A stretch of 64,000 bases of DNA from contig BJOX01000159.1 of NCBI GenBank assembly GCA_009731375.1, positions 238,079-302,078 of the forward strand, given 5' to 3'. The translations under genes and the position numbers were made by a program. Positions within the stretch are counted from its first letter, which is position 1, and every line of letters starts with the position of its first letter. Shown in pieces: positions 20,336 through 31,100 of the stretch. This DNA is from Paulinella micropora (taxonomy: Eukaryota > Cercozoa > Imbricatea > Euglyphida). Below the pieces are notes generated by a model, which saw only the letters and a list, made by a program, of their open reading frames with translations, made no database searches and was not told the DNA's origin.

Positions 20336-20728
20336 AATAATAATAGTGTATCTCCTGCCAATTGTTGAGCCAAAAGGCCATGTGCATCCAGTCCTCCATT
20401 CCATAAGGAAAGTCTCCACACCAATCGGTGGAATAAAGGAAGTGACGGCATAGAACATTACTCTAGGAGCTTTATACCAATCAGCCCATGGAAAGGACCG
20501 ATGGCCTATGTACTCCCTAAATAATAATAATAATGATAACAATAATAATAATTCTTCTTTTTTTTTTGTTTTTTTTTTGTTGTTGGTACATTCAGAAATT
20601 CCTTGAATCGACGGCGGCCCGGCCTGACTACCACTCAGACGGAGGAGAACGATCCTGCCCCTCGAGATGTTCTCGGACGCGGTGAGCCTCACCTCCCTTA
20701 CACAGCTCCACCAGGTCCTGGAACAACA
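20336..20728. other. Unique noncoding islands between microsatellites
   Basis: Two unique stretches (20345-20518 and 20580-20725) are separated by AAT and T-rich sequence. The first ends in (AAT)n like the neighbouring SINE-like unit and may be another short retroposon. No coding signal is supported. Confidence 0.4.
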
Positions 20729-20742
20729 CACACACACACACA

Positions 20743-20794
<52 letters not shown>

Positions 20795-20901
20795 CAGAAA
20801 AGGGATGCTAATTTTCTTGCTACTTCACGAGCGCAATCTTACACCCCATATTTTACAGAGGAATTATCCATGCATACGTAGACGCGCAGACAGACAGACA
20901 A

Positions 20902-20955
<54 letters not shown>

Positions 20956-21033
20956 CGAGAGAGAGAGAGAGAGAGCGAGAGAGAGAAGAGTGAGAGAGAG
21001 AAGAGTGAGATAGAGCGAGTGAGAACAAGAGAT

Positions 21034-21079
<46 letters not shown>

Positions 21080-21090
21080 GAGAGAGAGAA

Positions 21091-21160
<70 letters not shown>

Positions 21161-21201
21161 NNNNNNNNNNAGAGAGAGAGCGAGAGAGAGCGAGAGAGAG
21201 C

Positions 21202-21241
<40 letters not shown>

Positions 21242-21246
21242 GAGAG

Positions 21247-21279
<33 letters not shown>

Positions 21280-21407
21280 AAGAGAGCGAGAGAGAGAGAG
21301 ATAGATGGATAGATAGATGGATAGATGGATGGATAGATAGATGGATAGATAGTCCAAACAGTTTGCTAAGGCAAGTATCACAGTAGATTTCATAGATAAA
21401 CAGATGA

Positions 21408-21445
<38 letters not shown>

Positions 21446-21662
21446 GGATGGATAGTTCTCTCTCTCTCTCTGAGAGAGAGAGAGAGAGAGATGAGAGACA
21501 GAGATGAGATAGAGAGAGATGAGAGAGATGAGAGAGAGAGAGAGATGAGAGAGAGAGAGATGAGAGATGAGAGAGATGAGAGATGAGAGAGAGAGAGAGA
21601 GAGATGAGAGAGATGAGAGAGAAAGAGAGAGAAAGAGAGAGATGAGAGAGAAAGAGAGAGAT

Positions 21663-21712
<50 letters not shown>

Positions 21713-21738
21713 TGTGTGAGAGAGAGAGAGAGGGAGAG

Positions 21739-21775
<37 letters not shown>

Positions 21776-21820
21776 TGAGAGAGATGAGAGAGATGAGAGA
21801 GAGATGAGAAAGAGATGAGA

Positions 21821-21877
<57 letters not shown>

Positions 21878-22104
21878 AAGAGAGAGAGACAGAGAGAGAT
21901 GAGAGAGAGATGAGAGAGAGATGAGAGATGAGAGAGAGAGAGAGAGAGATGGAGAGATGAGAGAGAGAGAGAGATGGAGAGATGAGAGAGAGAGAGAGAG
22001 ATGGAGAGATGAGAGAGAGAGAGATGGAGAGATGAGAGAGAGAGAGAGAGGGATGGAGAGATGAGAGAGAGAGAGAGATGGAGAGATGAGAGAGAGAGAG
22101 AGAC
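20729..22104. repeat. (CA)n, (GA)n and ATGAGAG-type microsatellites
   Basis: Over 1.3 kb of purine repeat: (CA)n at 20729, (GA)n from 20746, a 10-N gap at 21161-21170, GATA patches at 21300-21450, and higher-order GAGATGAGAGAG units to 22104. Ser/Leu and Arg/Glu repeat ORFs here are artefacts. Confidence 0.95.
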
Positions 22105-22426
22105 ATTTTGCCTAATAGTCAAACATGATAAAATGAATTCACAAGCCAGAGATATCGCGGGTTCAACCCGCTAGACCATCCACCAAAAAAAAACCAAAAA
22201 AAAAAAACATTGAGCAAACGACCGGGTAATCCGCCTTTGATAAAGGTATGTTGTTGTGACACACTTTTCACTAGGTGTTCTCCCAATCCTGTCGAGCTAT
22301 TTGGTAAAAATATAAATTTCTAGAATCTAGATCTTCCTCCTTACAACCTTCAACTAGTTCCTAGATTTTTATCATTTTTGCCTAATAGTCAAACATGATA
22401 AAATGAATTCACAAGCCAAGCCAGCC

Positions 22427-22430
<4 letters not shown>
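22105..22430. other. Unique island bounded by a 47-bp direct repeat
   Basis: The sequence ATTTTGCCTAATAGTCAAAC and its continuation through ATTCACAAGCCA occurs at about 22106-22150 and again at about 22374-22418. Between the copies is AT-rich unique DNA with no gene. A partial tRNA-like half (TGGTCTAGCGGGTTGAA on the minus strand, 22160-22176) is present without a B box. Confidence 0.6.
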
Positions 22431-22471
<41 letters not shown>

Positions 22472-22629
22472 GAGAGCGCATGGTTGTGCGGAGGCCTAGG
22501 GCGCGAATGGTAGGATTCTCTTCATGCCATCCCAGCTAGAAGCTTGCTTTCTTCCTGTGTTCCTCTCTATTCTTTCCTCTGATCTTTTTATTCTTGTTAT
22601 TCTTTTCCCTTAAATGAACTTTACTATTA

Positions 22630-22675
<46 letters not shown>

Positions 22676-23286
22676 NNNNNNNNNNNNNNNNNNNNNNNNN
22701 NNNNNNNNNNNNNNNNNNNNNNNNNNNNNNNNNNNNNNNNNNNNNNNNNNNNNNNNNNNNNNNNNNNNNNNNNNNNNNNNNNNNNNNNNNNNNNNNNNNN
22801 NNNNNNNNNNNNNNNNNNNNNNNNNNNNNNNNNNNNNNNNNNNNNNNNNNNNNNNNNNNNNNNNNNNNNNNNNNNNNNNNNNNNNNNNNNNNNNNNNNNN
22901 NNNNNNNNNNNNNNNNNNNNNNNNNNNNNNNNNNNNNNNNNNNNNNNNNNNNNNNNNNNNNNNNNNNNNNNNNNNNNNNNNNNNNNNNNNNNNNNNNNNN
23001 NNNNNNNNNNNNNNNNNNNNNNNNNNNNNNNNNNNNNNNNNNNNNNNNNNNNNNNNNNNNNNNNNNNNNNNNNNNNNNNNNNNNNNNNNNNNNNNNNNNN
23101 NNNNNNNNNNNNNNNNNNNNNNNNNNNNNNNNNNNNNNNNNNNNNNNNNNNNNNNNNNNNNNNNNNNNNNNNNNNNNNNNNNNNNNNNNNNNNNNNNNNN
23201 NNNNNNNNNNNNNNNCCCCCCCCCCCCCCTCTCTCTCTCTCACACACACACACCTCATCTCATCCATCCAATCTCATCTCACCCCA

Positions 23287-23321
<35 letters not shown>
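22431..23321. repeat. (GA)n/(CT)n arrays around a 540-N gap
   Basis: GA repeats (22425-22470), a short unique piece (22476-22630), a CT array (22631-22675), 540 Ns (22676-23215), then C14, CT and CA repeats to 23321. The assembly breaks inside the repeat. Confidence 0.9.
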
Positions 23322-23322
<1 letters not shown>

Positions 23323-23811
23323 GCAAACAAACACGTTGACAGATGGAATGCACGGTCTTCGGCCCATGACAAAGCCTTTAAACGAGACGCATGAACTTTA
23401 GGACCGCATCAGTATAACAGCGTCGAAAGACTTCACGTCAAACTTCTGGTGCCGACAGAAAAAGAGGCAAACCTTCCCTACCTGATGTTGCCGAAGAAAA
23501 AGGCGAGTTTCTTTTCGACCCCATTGTTGGCCATTGTTGGGCCCGCCTTCAGCAAAACAGGCAATTGGCAGACACGATTGGCAAAATAACGGAGCGAGTG
23601 TACATGCAAAACCCCAAAAAATCGCAAATGAACTTTTTATTTTTTTTATTTTTTGCCTCCCAAAAAGGTTATCTCTAACTTTTGGGGGGTTGTTTCTTCT
23701 GCCTCAAAGTTTTTTTTTGCATTGTAGTTCACACCTTGCGCTATTTTCTTTCCTCCACACACTTTTCTATTTTCTTTCCCAATACTTTTTGATTCCACTT
23801 ACGCACTGTCT
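23322..23811. other. Unique noncoding stretch
   Basis: About 490 bp of non-repetitive DNA becoming T/C-rich after 23630. An ORF through 23534-24274 is mostly microsatellite translation. Nothing recognisable. Confidence 0.4.
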
Positions 23812-24057
23812 GTGTGTGTGTGTGTGTGTGAGTGTGTGTGTGTGTGTGAGTGTGTGTGTGTGTGAGAGAGTGTGTGTGTGTGTGTCACTGTGTGTGTCTG
23901 CCTGTCTGTCTGTCTCTCTGTCTGTCAGTCTTTCTGTCTCTCTGTCTCTCTGTCTCAGACTAGTACTATCTGTCCGTCTGTCTGTCTGTCTGTGTCTCAG
24001 ACTGTCCGTCTGTGCTGTCTGTCTGTGCTGTCTGTCTGTTTATCTGTCTGTGCTGTT

Positions 24058-24091
<34 letters not shown>

Positions 24092-24203
24092 CCTGCCTGT
24101 CTGTCTGTCTGCCTGTCTGTCTATGTGTGTGTGTGTGTGTGTGTTTGTGTGTGTGTTTGTGTGTGTGTGTGTGTCTGTCTGTCTCTCTGTCTGCGTTTCT
24201 GTC

Positions 24204-24241
<38 letters not shown>

Positions 24242-24275
24242 TGTGTGTGTGTGTGTCTGTGTGTGTGTCCATGAC
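23812..24275. repeat. (TG)n and (TGTC)n microsatellites
   Basis: TG and TGTC/TGCC arrays over about 460 bp. Cys/Val-rich ORFs on both strands are repeat artefacts. Confidence 0.95.
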
Positions 24276-24329
24276 ATATGTATGTATGTATGTATGTACA
24301 TATGTATGACATATGTATGTATGTATGAC

Positions 24330-24360
<31 letters not shown>

Positions 24361-24495
24361 TGTTTGTATTTATGTATTTATGTACATATGTACATATGTA
24401 TGTATGTATGTATGTATATATGTATGTAGTATGTATGTATGTCTAGTTCGTCTAGTATGTATGTATGTATGAACATCAATCCATTTCGATTTTCA

Positions 24496-24529
<34 letters not shown>

Positions 24530-24701
24530 CATACATACCTACATACCTGCATACATACATGCATACATACATACATGCATACATACATACATACATACAT
24601 ACATACACATACATACATACATACATACATATACATACATACATAATACATACATGCATGCATGCATACATACATATATACATATATACATACATACATA
24701 C

Positions 24702-24732
<31 letters not shown>

Positions 24733-25024
24733 CATAACATACATAGCATACATACATGCATGCATGCATGCATGCATGCATGTATGCATGCATGCATGCA
24801 TACATACATACATGCATACATGCATACATCCATACATGCATACATCCATACATACATACATACATACATACATAAATATGTGCATACATACATACATACA
24901 TACATACATGCATACATACATGCATATGTACATGCATACATACATGCATACATACATGCATACATGAGTACTGGCATGCATGCCTGCATGCATGCATGCA
25001 TACATGCATACATACATTCATGCA

Positions 25025-25055
<31 letters not shown>

Positions 25056-25072
25056 GTACATACATACATACA
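24276..25072. repeat. (TATG)n then (CATA)n arrays forming an inverted repeat
   Basis: About 180 bp of TATG units (24280-24455) is followed by about 580 bp of the complementary CATA units (24492-25070). The arrays can fold back on each other. A 19-bp sequence, ATCAATCCATTTCGATTT plus flank, lies at about 24475-24493 and again at 25072-25090, bracketing the CATA array. Confidence 0.9.
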
Positions 25073-25419
25073 TCAATCCATTTCGATTTGTCGATAGGCC
25101 TGAAAGAACAGGCTGCCAATTTGCCCAGGGTGGGATAATATATTGCCTTTTTGTCCCGGCCCGCGCAAGGAAAAGTGGCATTTGGTTATCCACATCCACA
25201 ACTAGGGTAATACACGTCGGTGGTGCCACCAGCGATGTTGTACGCATTTTTGTGGTCACAGGTGCCACCAGAGGTTTTTGTGGTGTGCGGTGGCACCGGA
25301 CCCGTCCCACAAGTGCGAGTTTTCTTATTTTTATACTAATACCAGCCACTGATTTTTTTTAGAAAAAAAAGTTGGCTGCCGACTTAGCGTGCGGCTGACT
25401 GCTCGACGAGGGCTGGTTG
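25073..25419. other. Left border region of the GC-rich element
   Basis: Composition switches from microsatellite to GC-rich here. The sequence TATTGCCTTTTTGTCCCG at 25141-25158 recurs at 27761-27778 near the replicase promoter, which ties this border to element B. No gene is seen. Confidence 0.5.
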
Positions 25420-25645
25420 CATCGGTAGACTGAGCAAAACTGCGGCACTTCACGTGGGCGGTGATGCAAAGTCCTCTGTACCCTCACGTCCCTCGGAGTG
25501 GCATCGGTAGACTGAGCAAAACTGCGGCACTTCACGTGGGCGGTGATGCAAAGTCCTCCGTACCCTCACATCCCTCGGAGTGGCATCGGTAGACAGAGCA
25601 AAACTGCGGCACTTCACGTGGGCGGTGATGCAAAGTCCTCCGTAC
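25420..25645. repeat. 82-bp tandem repeat, about 2.8 copies
   Basis: Units begin CATCGGTAGAC at 25420, 25502 and 25584, spaced exactly 82 bp. Copies differ by a few substitutions. The unit includes the palindrome CACGTG. ORFs crossing it encode a repeated peptide and are not considered genes. Confidence 0.9.
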
Positions 25646-26600
25646 GGGCCTCCCCCCTCTCCCCTCTCCCGACGACTGTGATCCGGGACGACAACGCTAC
25701 CCTTATTTCTTTTTGGACCGCGCTGGACCACGCACATGAGACACGTGGCAGTGTGTCGACGACACTGTCAGGTGTGTCATCCGTGTGGTGGTCCAAATCG
25801 GTACCCAGGCAGTATATCTTTTCCCAACCACACCGGACCACCGGGGGACGCGAGGGGAGAGGGAGGGGGGACCTACCGCCACCATGATCAAACAAGTGTA
25901 GTATCCCCTGGTAGACTGCCTGGATCATGTTGGCGGTGGGTCCCCCCCTCTCGCGTGGTCGACTGGCGTGTGTGGTCCGGGTCGGACGTGGGGACGTATA
26001 TCTTTTTGGACCGCTTTGGACCACCCGTCGGCATCGAGGTCAGTACCGACGACACACTGCCTGTGTCATGGTGGCGGTGGGTCCCCCTCCCTCTCTCGGC
26101 CGACCGACGGGTGGTCCGGGTCGGATGTCTGGATGTATATTTTTTGTGGACCGCTTTGGACCACACACATGACACGCATGACGGTAGGTGGTCCAGGACG
26201 ACACCCAGGTCGCATATTTTTTTCTGGCCGGTTTGGACCACGACGCACACACACACACGTCGATCGAACCAGTGCGTCACCTCGCGTGACTGCCTGGGTC
26301 ATGTTGGCGGTGGGTCCCCCCTCCCTGTGTGTGGTCCGGATCGGATGTCTTGACGTATATATTTTGTGGACCGCTGTGGACCACGCGCTCGTCGAGCAGC
26401 TGACGGTGTCGACGAGACAGTGAGTTCGCTCGACGAGACTGCCCCGGCTGTCACCCGGTGGTCCAAATCCGCCAGGATTTTTCTAGTCTGTTCTTTTGGC
26501 GCTTTGGCCTGCCTTTTGGGCCTTGTGGTCCAAAGGAGCGGTCCAAGCAGTCGAGAATTTAATTAGGCACAGAGGGCGGATTTGGACCACCGCGGGGAGG
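25646..26600. repeat. Degenerate GGACCAC/GTGGTCC repeat cluster (possible origin)
   Basis: More than a dozen copies of GGACCA or its complement TGGTCC lie in this interval, often as facing pairs. Larger units recur: GTGGTCCGGGTCGGA followed by GTATAT and a T run, then GGACCGCTTTGGACCAC (about 25973-26022, 26112-26162, 26330-26380), and GGCGGTGGGTCCCC (25932, 26073, 26305). No convincing gene. Iteron-like organisation next to the replicase gene suggests a replication origin, by inference. Confidence 0.6.
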
Positions 26601-26782
26601 GGGGACCTGCCATGTCCCGGGCTGAGCCGCAGGCCGGGATTTGCGGGAAAATTTCGCGTTCGTGTGAAAGTTAGTGTTTTAATCATCAGTACAATTTCAA
26701 CTCCTAGCAAAAGTTGGCATGCGAACCAGGAAAGGCCACTTGTTGGAGGGAGGTGGCGCTCGAGAAATCGAAAAAAATGAGT

Positions 26783-27694
26783 TCAGGCGTGTGCCACGTG
26801 TTCAAATACTGCTTTTAGCCCCGCGTTCAGGCGAAGTTCAACAAAGATCCAGTACATGTGCTTGTACCGGGCGAGGAGTTCCAACCGGGCCTGGGTGGGA
26901 ACTACATGGTGTGTCAGCACAAATATGTTTGCGGTGTCGTTCCATAAACAACAATGCTCCAACCAGCCAGCCGCTGCTGCTTCCTTGAAGACGGGGTCGC
27001 CATACAGCGCGCGTGCCTCTTCTGACTGCACCATCGTCCAGTACGCGTGCTCGTGCAGCGGGAACTTTGTCAGCGGTAACTGCCCAAGCTCACGAAGCTG
27101 TTCAGGGCGCTGGTTAGCCAGCGTGAGAGCGGGCATAGGATCATAGCAAACAGCTGGTTCGAGGTATGAGCAAACTATCTTGGCCAGCTCAGTGACAAGA
27201 TAGGGCGCCAGCAAGATCGGGGCCGCGTGTGGAAGAAGCAAGAGCTCCGCGATCTCGCCGGGAGAATTCCAGTACTCGCTCAGAATGTTCATGTCCAGCA
27301 CGGATAGCATCCTCTCGCCTGGGCAGGCTCTGAGGGAGTTTATATATACCAGGTCCCGTTTGCTAGGGTCCTGGCCTATTTCAACTGACGTTTGTAGCAT
27401 CACTCGGGCAGGCAGCCTGTGATTGGTGTTCGGCAACGAGAGGTACTTCCACGTAAGCGCGTTCAGTTCCGCCTGGTCGGACGGTGGTGCCGCCGACTGT
27501 CGCGCCAGCGTCGCCAAGGTGAACGGGGCTCGGACACTGGGCACAGTGGACGGGCTGATCGTGTGTACGAACGGGGTGATGAGTGGCTGGCCGGTCAGTC
27601 GTCGGCGCTTGGCGGTACCGTCGAGTCGGTCGTGTGTCTGTCTGCGCATTTGGGTGGTACTTGGGTTCTTGAATTGTGAGGCTGGACTGACCAT
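26783..27694 (-). CDS. Hypothetical 303-aa protein
   Basis: Intact ORF diverging from the replicase gene. The N-terminal 60 residues are basic and Ser/Thr/Pro-rich with an NLS-like patch (AKRRRLTGQ). The remainder is helical, with a hydrophobic centre (LLLPHAAPILLAPYLV) and aromatic-rich end (KHMYWIFVELRL). No family recognised. The length and lack of breaks argue that it is a real gene. Confidence 0.55.
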   Translation of the reverse strand: MVSPASQFKNPSTTQMRRQTHDRLDGTAKRRRLTGQPLITPFVHTISPSTVPSVRAPFTLATLARQSAAPPSDQAELNALTWKYLSLPNTNHRLPARVMLQTSVEIGQDPSKRDLVYINSLRACPGERMLSVLDMNILSEYWNSPGEIAELLLLPHAAPILLAPYLVTELAKIVCSYLEPAVCYDPMPALTLANQRPEQLRELGQLPLTKFPLHEHAYWTMVQSEEARALYGDPVFKEAAAAGWLEHCCLWNDTANIFVLTHHVVPTQARLELLARYKHMYWIFVELRLNAGLKAVFEHVAHA

Positions 27695-28102
27695 CCGTTA
27701 CTTTTTTACCTTAGCTTAGGTCGAGGTCGTGGCACGTGCTCTTTGGTTGGTTCAGGCACGTATTGCCTTTTTGTCCCGCCGGGTCCAAATACCTTGATAT
27801 GGCCGAAATATTGTGATACTGCACAAAAAGGCAGTGATATAGGTACAAAAAGGCAGTGATATGCCGGCCATTGCCACGTGGCAAGGTGGTCCGTTTCGTC
27901 ACAAATCCCTGTCATAATCTTCGAGTCAAGAAAACCCAGAAGTAGTCTGAAGCCGGAACGAAACTATTGCCATTTTTTCGTCCCGCCATTTGTCGCGGCT
28001 GATTTCCCGGAAACTTACCGCGCCCGCAAAACACGCTGAAATTTTCGCGCTTTTTTATTCACTTTGTGTTTTTCGCCTTCAGGTGTCACTCTACTGGAAA
28101 AA
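27695..28102. promoter_or_regulatory. Divergent control region upstream of replicase
   Basis: A 408-bp gap between divergent genes holds repeated motifs: TATTGCCTTTTTGTCCCG (27761), two direct copies of ACAAAAAGGCAGTGATAT (27823-27840 and 27845-27862), which are near-complementary to the first motif, and a variant TATTGCCATTTTTTCGTCCCG (27966). Promoter or origin function is inferred. Confidence 0.5.
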
Positions 28103-31100
28103 ATGTCACGAGACAACGAACCCAGCCCACCCTCGAGCCCCGTCACCCTGCCCGAGCTAGGTGTCATCGACGAAGGCTCCGATACCGAGGACGGCCCCGA
28201 ACAACAGAAGGTTAGCAGCGGCAAGTCGATGCTAACGTTGACTGAGAAGGCCGACTTAGCGAAGATCGAGGAGCTCCTGCAGGACAACCGCCTCGAAAGC
28301 AGCTACCGTCGGTACCTGTGTGCACTGTACGACAGCGTGAACCTTACTGGTGGCCTGGAAGTTTGCTACCGGCTGCCGCGCGGGGTGATGCGAGCTCGGC
28401 GCAAGGGCCCCTTCGTTGGCTGTAGGCTGTACGCGGACGGTGGCCTGCAGAACGCGCCCGTCTCGTTGCGGAGGCTAGTGCTAGGCGCCGGCCACGTGGA
28501 GCTGGACATCCGCAATTCTGTCCCCTTTTTCTTGCATTGGCTGGCTTCTTCGCTCGAGGCCGCGCCCGCTGGTGAGCTGGTGTACCTGAAAAGGTTCGTT
28601 ACCGACCGCGAGCAAGTGATCGCCAACGTGAAAGACGCGCTGGGCGTGAACGACAACGCGCTGGTCAAGTCTTACATGCTGAAGCTGGTGCACGGCAGGC
28701 GCTGGCTGAAGTTGCACAACGGCACTGAAGTGGAGGCCGACACCAGCCCAGTAATGGCTAACTTCCGCGCGAGCGTCAAGAGAGCGGTCGCTGGCCTGGC
28801 CAAGTACTTTCCCAAGCTGTGGCAGTGGTGCGAAGCGAGCAACCGGTCGACAACGCCCGATGGCCAGACCCCGCTGTTCCACGCCAGGGGCAGGTTTGTC
28901 NNNNNNNNNNGAGCGGTCGCTGGCCTGGCCAAGTACTTTCCCAAGCTGTGGCAGTGGTGCGAAGCGAGCAACCTGTCGACAACGCCCGATGGCCAGACCC
29001 CGCTTTTCCACGCCAGGGGCAGGTTTGTCCATTTTCTCACTTCTCGCTTCGAGAATGAGGTTATGATGCGAGTTATTGATTTTTTCGGTAAAGAGAACGT
29101 CAGCACGTTGGTCCACGACGCTGTCTTTGTGCGTACTACGGCTGTAGACGTCGAGGCACTCAACGGGCACATTGCAGCCGCGGGCCCTCTGTCTGGCGTG
29201 GAGACGCCTCGTCCCGACAGCAAAACCATCGAGATCGACGGAGTTCGCCTGCCGGTGCCAGTGCTGCTGCCCCCCGTCGTTGCTTGGCGCGTGACGACCG
29301 TCGAATGCGCGGCCTCTGACAAACAGTCGCTGTACAGACCAGAAATCGCCCCTCACGATCTAGTCGGCTGTGCTAACGTCAGGCGCTACGCTACGGAGGC
29401 CGACATGTACCAGCCCAGGCCTGGGCTGTACGTGATCCACCCCGTGTCTTTCGATACCCATCGAGCACAGGTCGTCAACGCGGTGACTGGCATAATCAAG
29501 ACGGTCGCGGGCTTCGGTGCGGTCGCCGACACACTCAAACAGAAGAGGAAGAGCCGTATCGTGTGGGTCGTGGGCCGCATCTCTCAGGCCCAAGACAGCG
29601 ACCGCCGGCTGGAAGAGTACCTGCGAGAACAAGGAGTCCAAACTCACGTCTGCATGTACGAGAATGCCAGTCGCGAAGACATCCGCGATGCGCGTGTGGT
29701 AATGATTCAGCATGAATCGCTGTGGAAGCTGTTCAAGCCAGAAGAGCAGGATAGAGGCCGCAACGAGCTCTTGTGTGCTGACTTGGTGGTGCTGGACGAA
29801 GTGCTGTTGATCTTCAACCAGTCGATCTGCACGGAAACAAACGGCAACAGCCTGCGAGATAACGACAATGTGCTGCGCGCCCTGTGCGAAGACGCTCCGC
29901 GTTTGTTGGTACTGGACAAGGACGTGCACCGGTCGTCGCACCTGTACGATTTTCTGCTTTGCGACGGGGGCGGGGTCTGCCGGCAGGGGGGCAAGCTTAC
30001 AGTCAAAGAGGCGCAACAACAGATCGAGTTCCACCTGTACTCCTACGTGCCTCCACACCTGAGGCGCTCGCTGATGGTGGTAGCTTCGCATAGGGACTGG
30101 TTCGGTGCTATTGTCTCTGCCATTCGCGATGGCAAGAAGTTTATCGTGTCCTGCCACACGCAGCGCGAAGCGGCGGCGCTCTATGACAGGCTGCACAAGT
30201 CGTTTCCCGATTTGTGCCCACGGAGGCCGTGCTCCGCTGGTACCGCGCTCTCTGTGCGCACTACTGTGAGCACTGATTGGCGCCAGCGGACACAAGGGGA
30301 GACAGAGATCGTGGCGCGAGAAGACCTAGCCCGCGCGACGTGGGCGGATGGCGCGAGCATCAGGCTGCTTGACGGCCAGACATCCAAGAGCACTGCGAAA
30401 CAGCTGATGACTATGATCAACGAGTTTTTCGCCCTTCCTGGTGCTCGTGGGCTGATCCACACCTCTCGCCTCTGCGTAGCGGTCGACATCCAGTCGACTG
30501 TGGACCTCGTGCTCCTGCACTGCGCGCGCAAGGGTAAAGTGTCGAAGCTCGGCCCGCCAGCGCGTATTTTGTGCCAGATGCTGATGAGGGCGCGCCGGGT
30601 GTCGGATCCCTGCATCAGGGCGTACTTTGGCGAGGGAGGGCTGCAGGCACCGCGTGCGTTTGCTGCGTCCAAGACTACGCTGCCCTGGCAACACTGTGAG
30701 ATTTTCCAGCAGTACGAGCGGGACTACACCGGCAAAGAGACGCGGATGAAGGCGTTGTACAGGGCTACAGGCATACAGAGCCCGTGGGCCGTCATCGAAC
30801 GTGGCTACAAGTGGATACGCGTTTGCGACCCGTCGTCGGGCGAGAGCAAGAGGATCGAAGTGCCAAGCTCGCTGAAGCTGAGGCTGCTCGCGTCGCTGAC
30901 GGAACAGCGCCAGAGCAGAGGGGCCGCGATTTGGGATTGGCTGGTGCAGCAGGATTTCCAGGTAGCGCTGCCGCCGCGCCTGAGCACTGAACAGCGCGAG
31001 GCCAAAAAACAGGCCGCGGAGGATGCGAAGGAACAAGAGGACGCAGAAAAGGAGGAGCAAGAGGGGATGCCGCCTGAGCCGACCCGCGAGGAAATGGTGA

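Noticed and set aside
20839-22122. 427-aa Ser/Leu-rich ORF and Arg/Glu-rich ORFs on the other strand
   Set aside because: Pure (GA)n/(CT)n microsatellite translation spanning an N gap.
22141-22190. tRNA gene on the minus strand
   Set aside because: Only an A-box-like half is present, with no B box or cloverleaf.
24439-25362. 307-aa His/Thr/Tyr/Ile-rich ORF
   Set aside because: Mostly (CATA)n translation; the non-repeat end has no domain.
25420-25645. CRISPR array
   Set aside because: Repeats are contiguous 82-bp units without unique spacers, in a eukaryotic context.
25735-26423. Overlapping ORFs on both strands (up to 205 aa)
   Set aside because: They run through the GGACC repeat field, repeat the same peptide units, and coexist in several frames, as expected for GC-rich repeats lacking stops.
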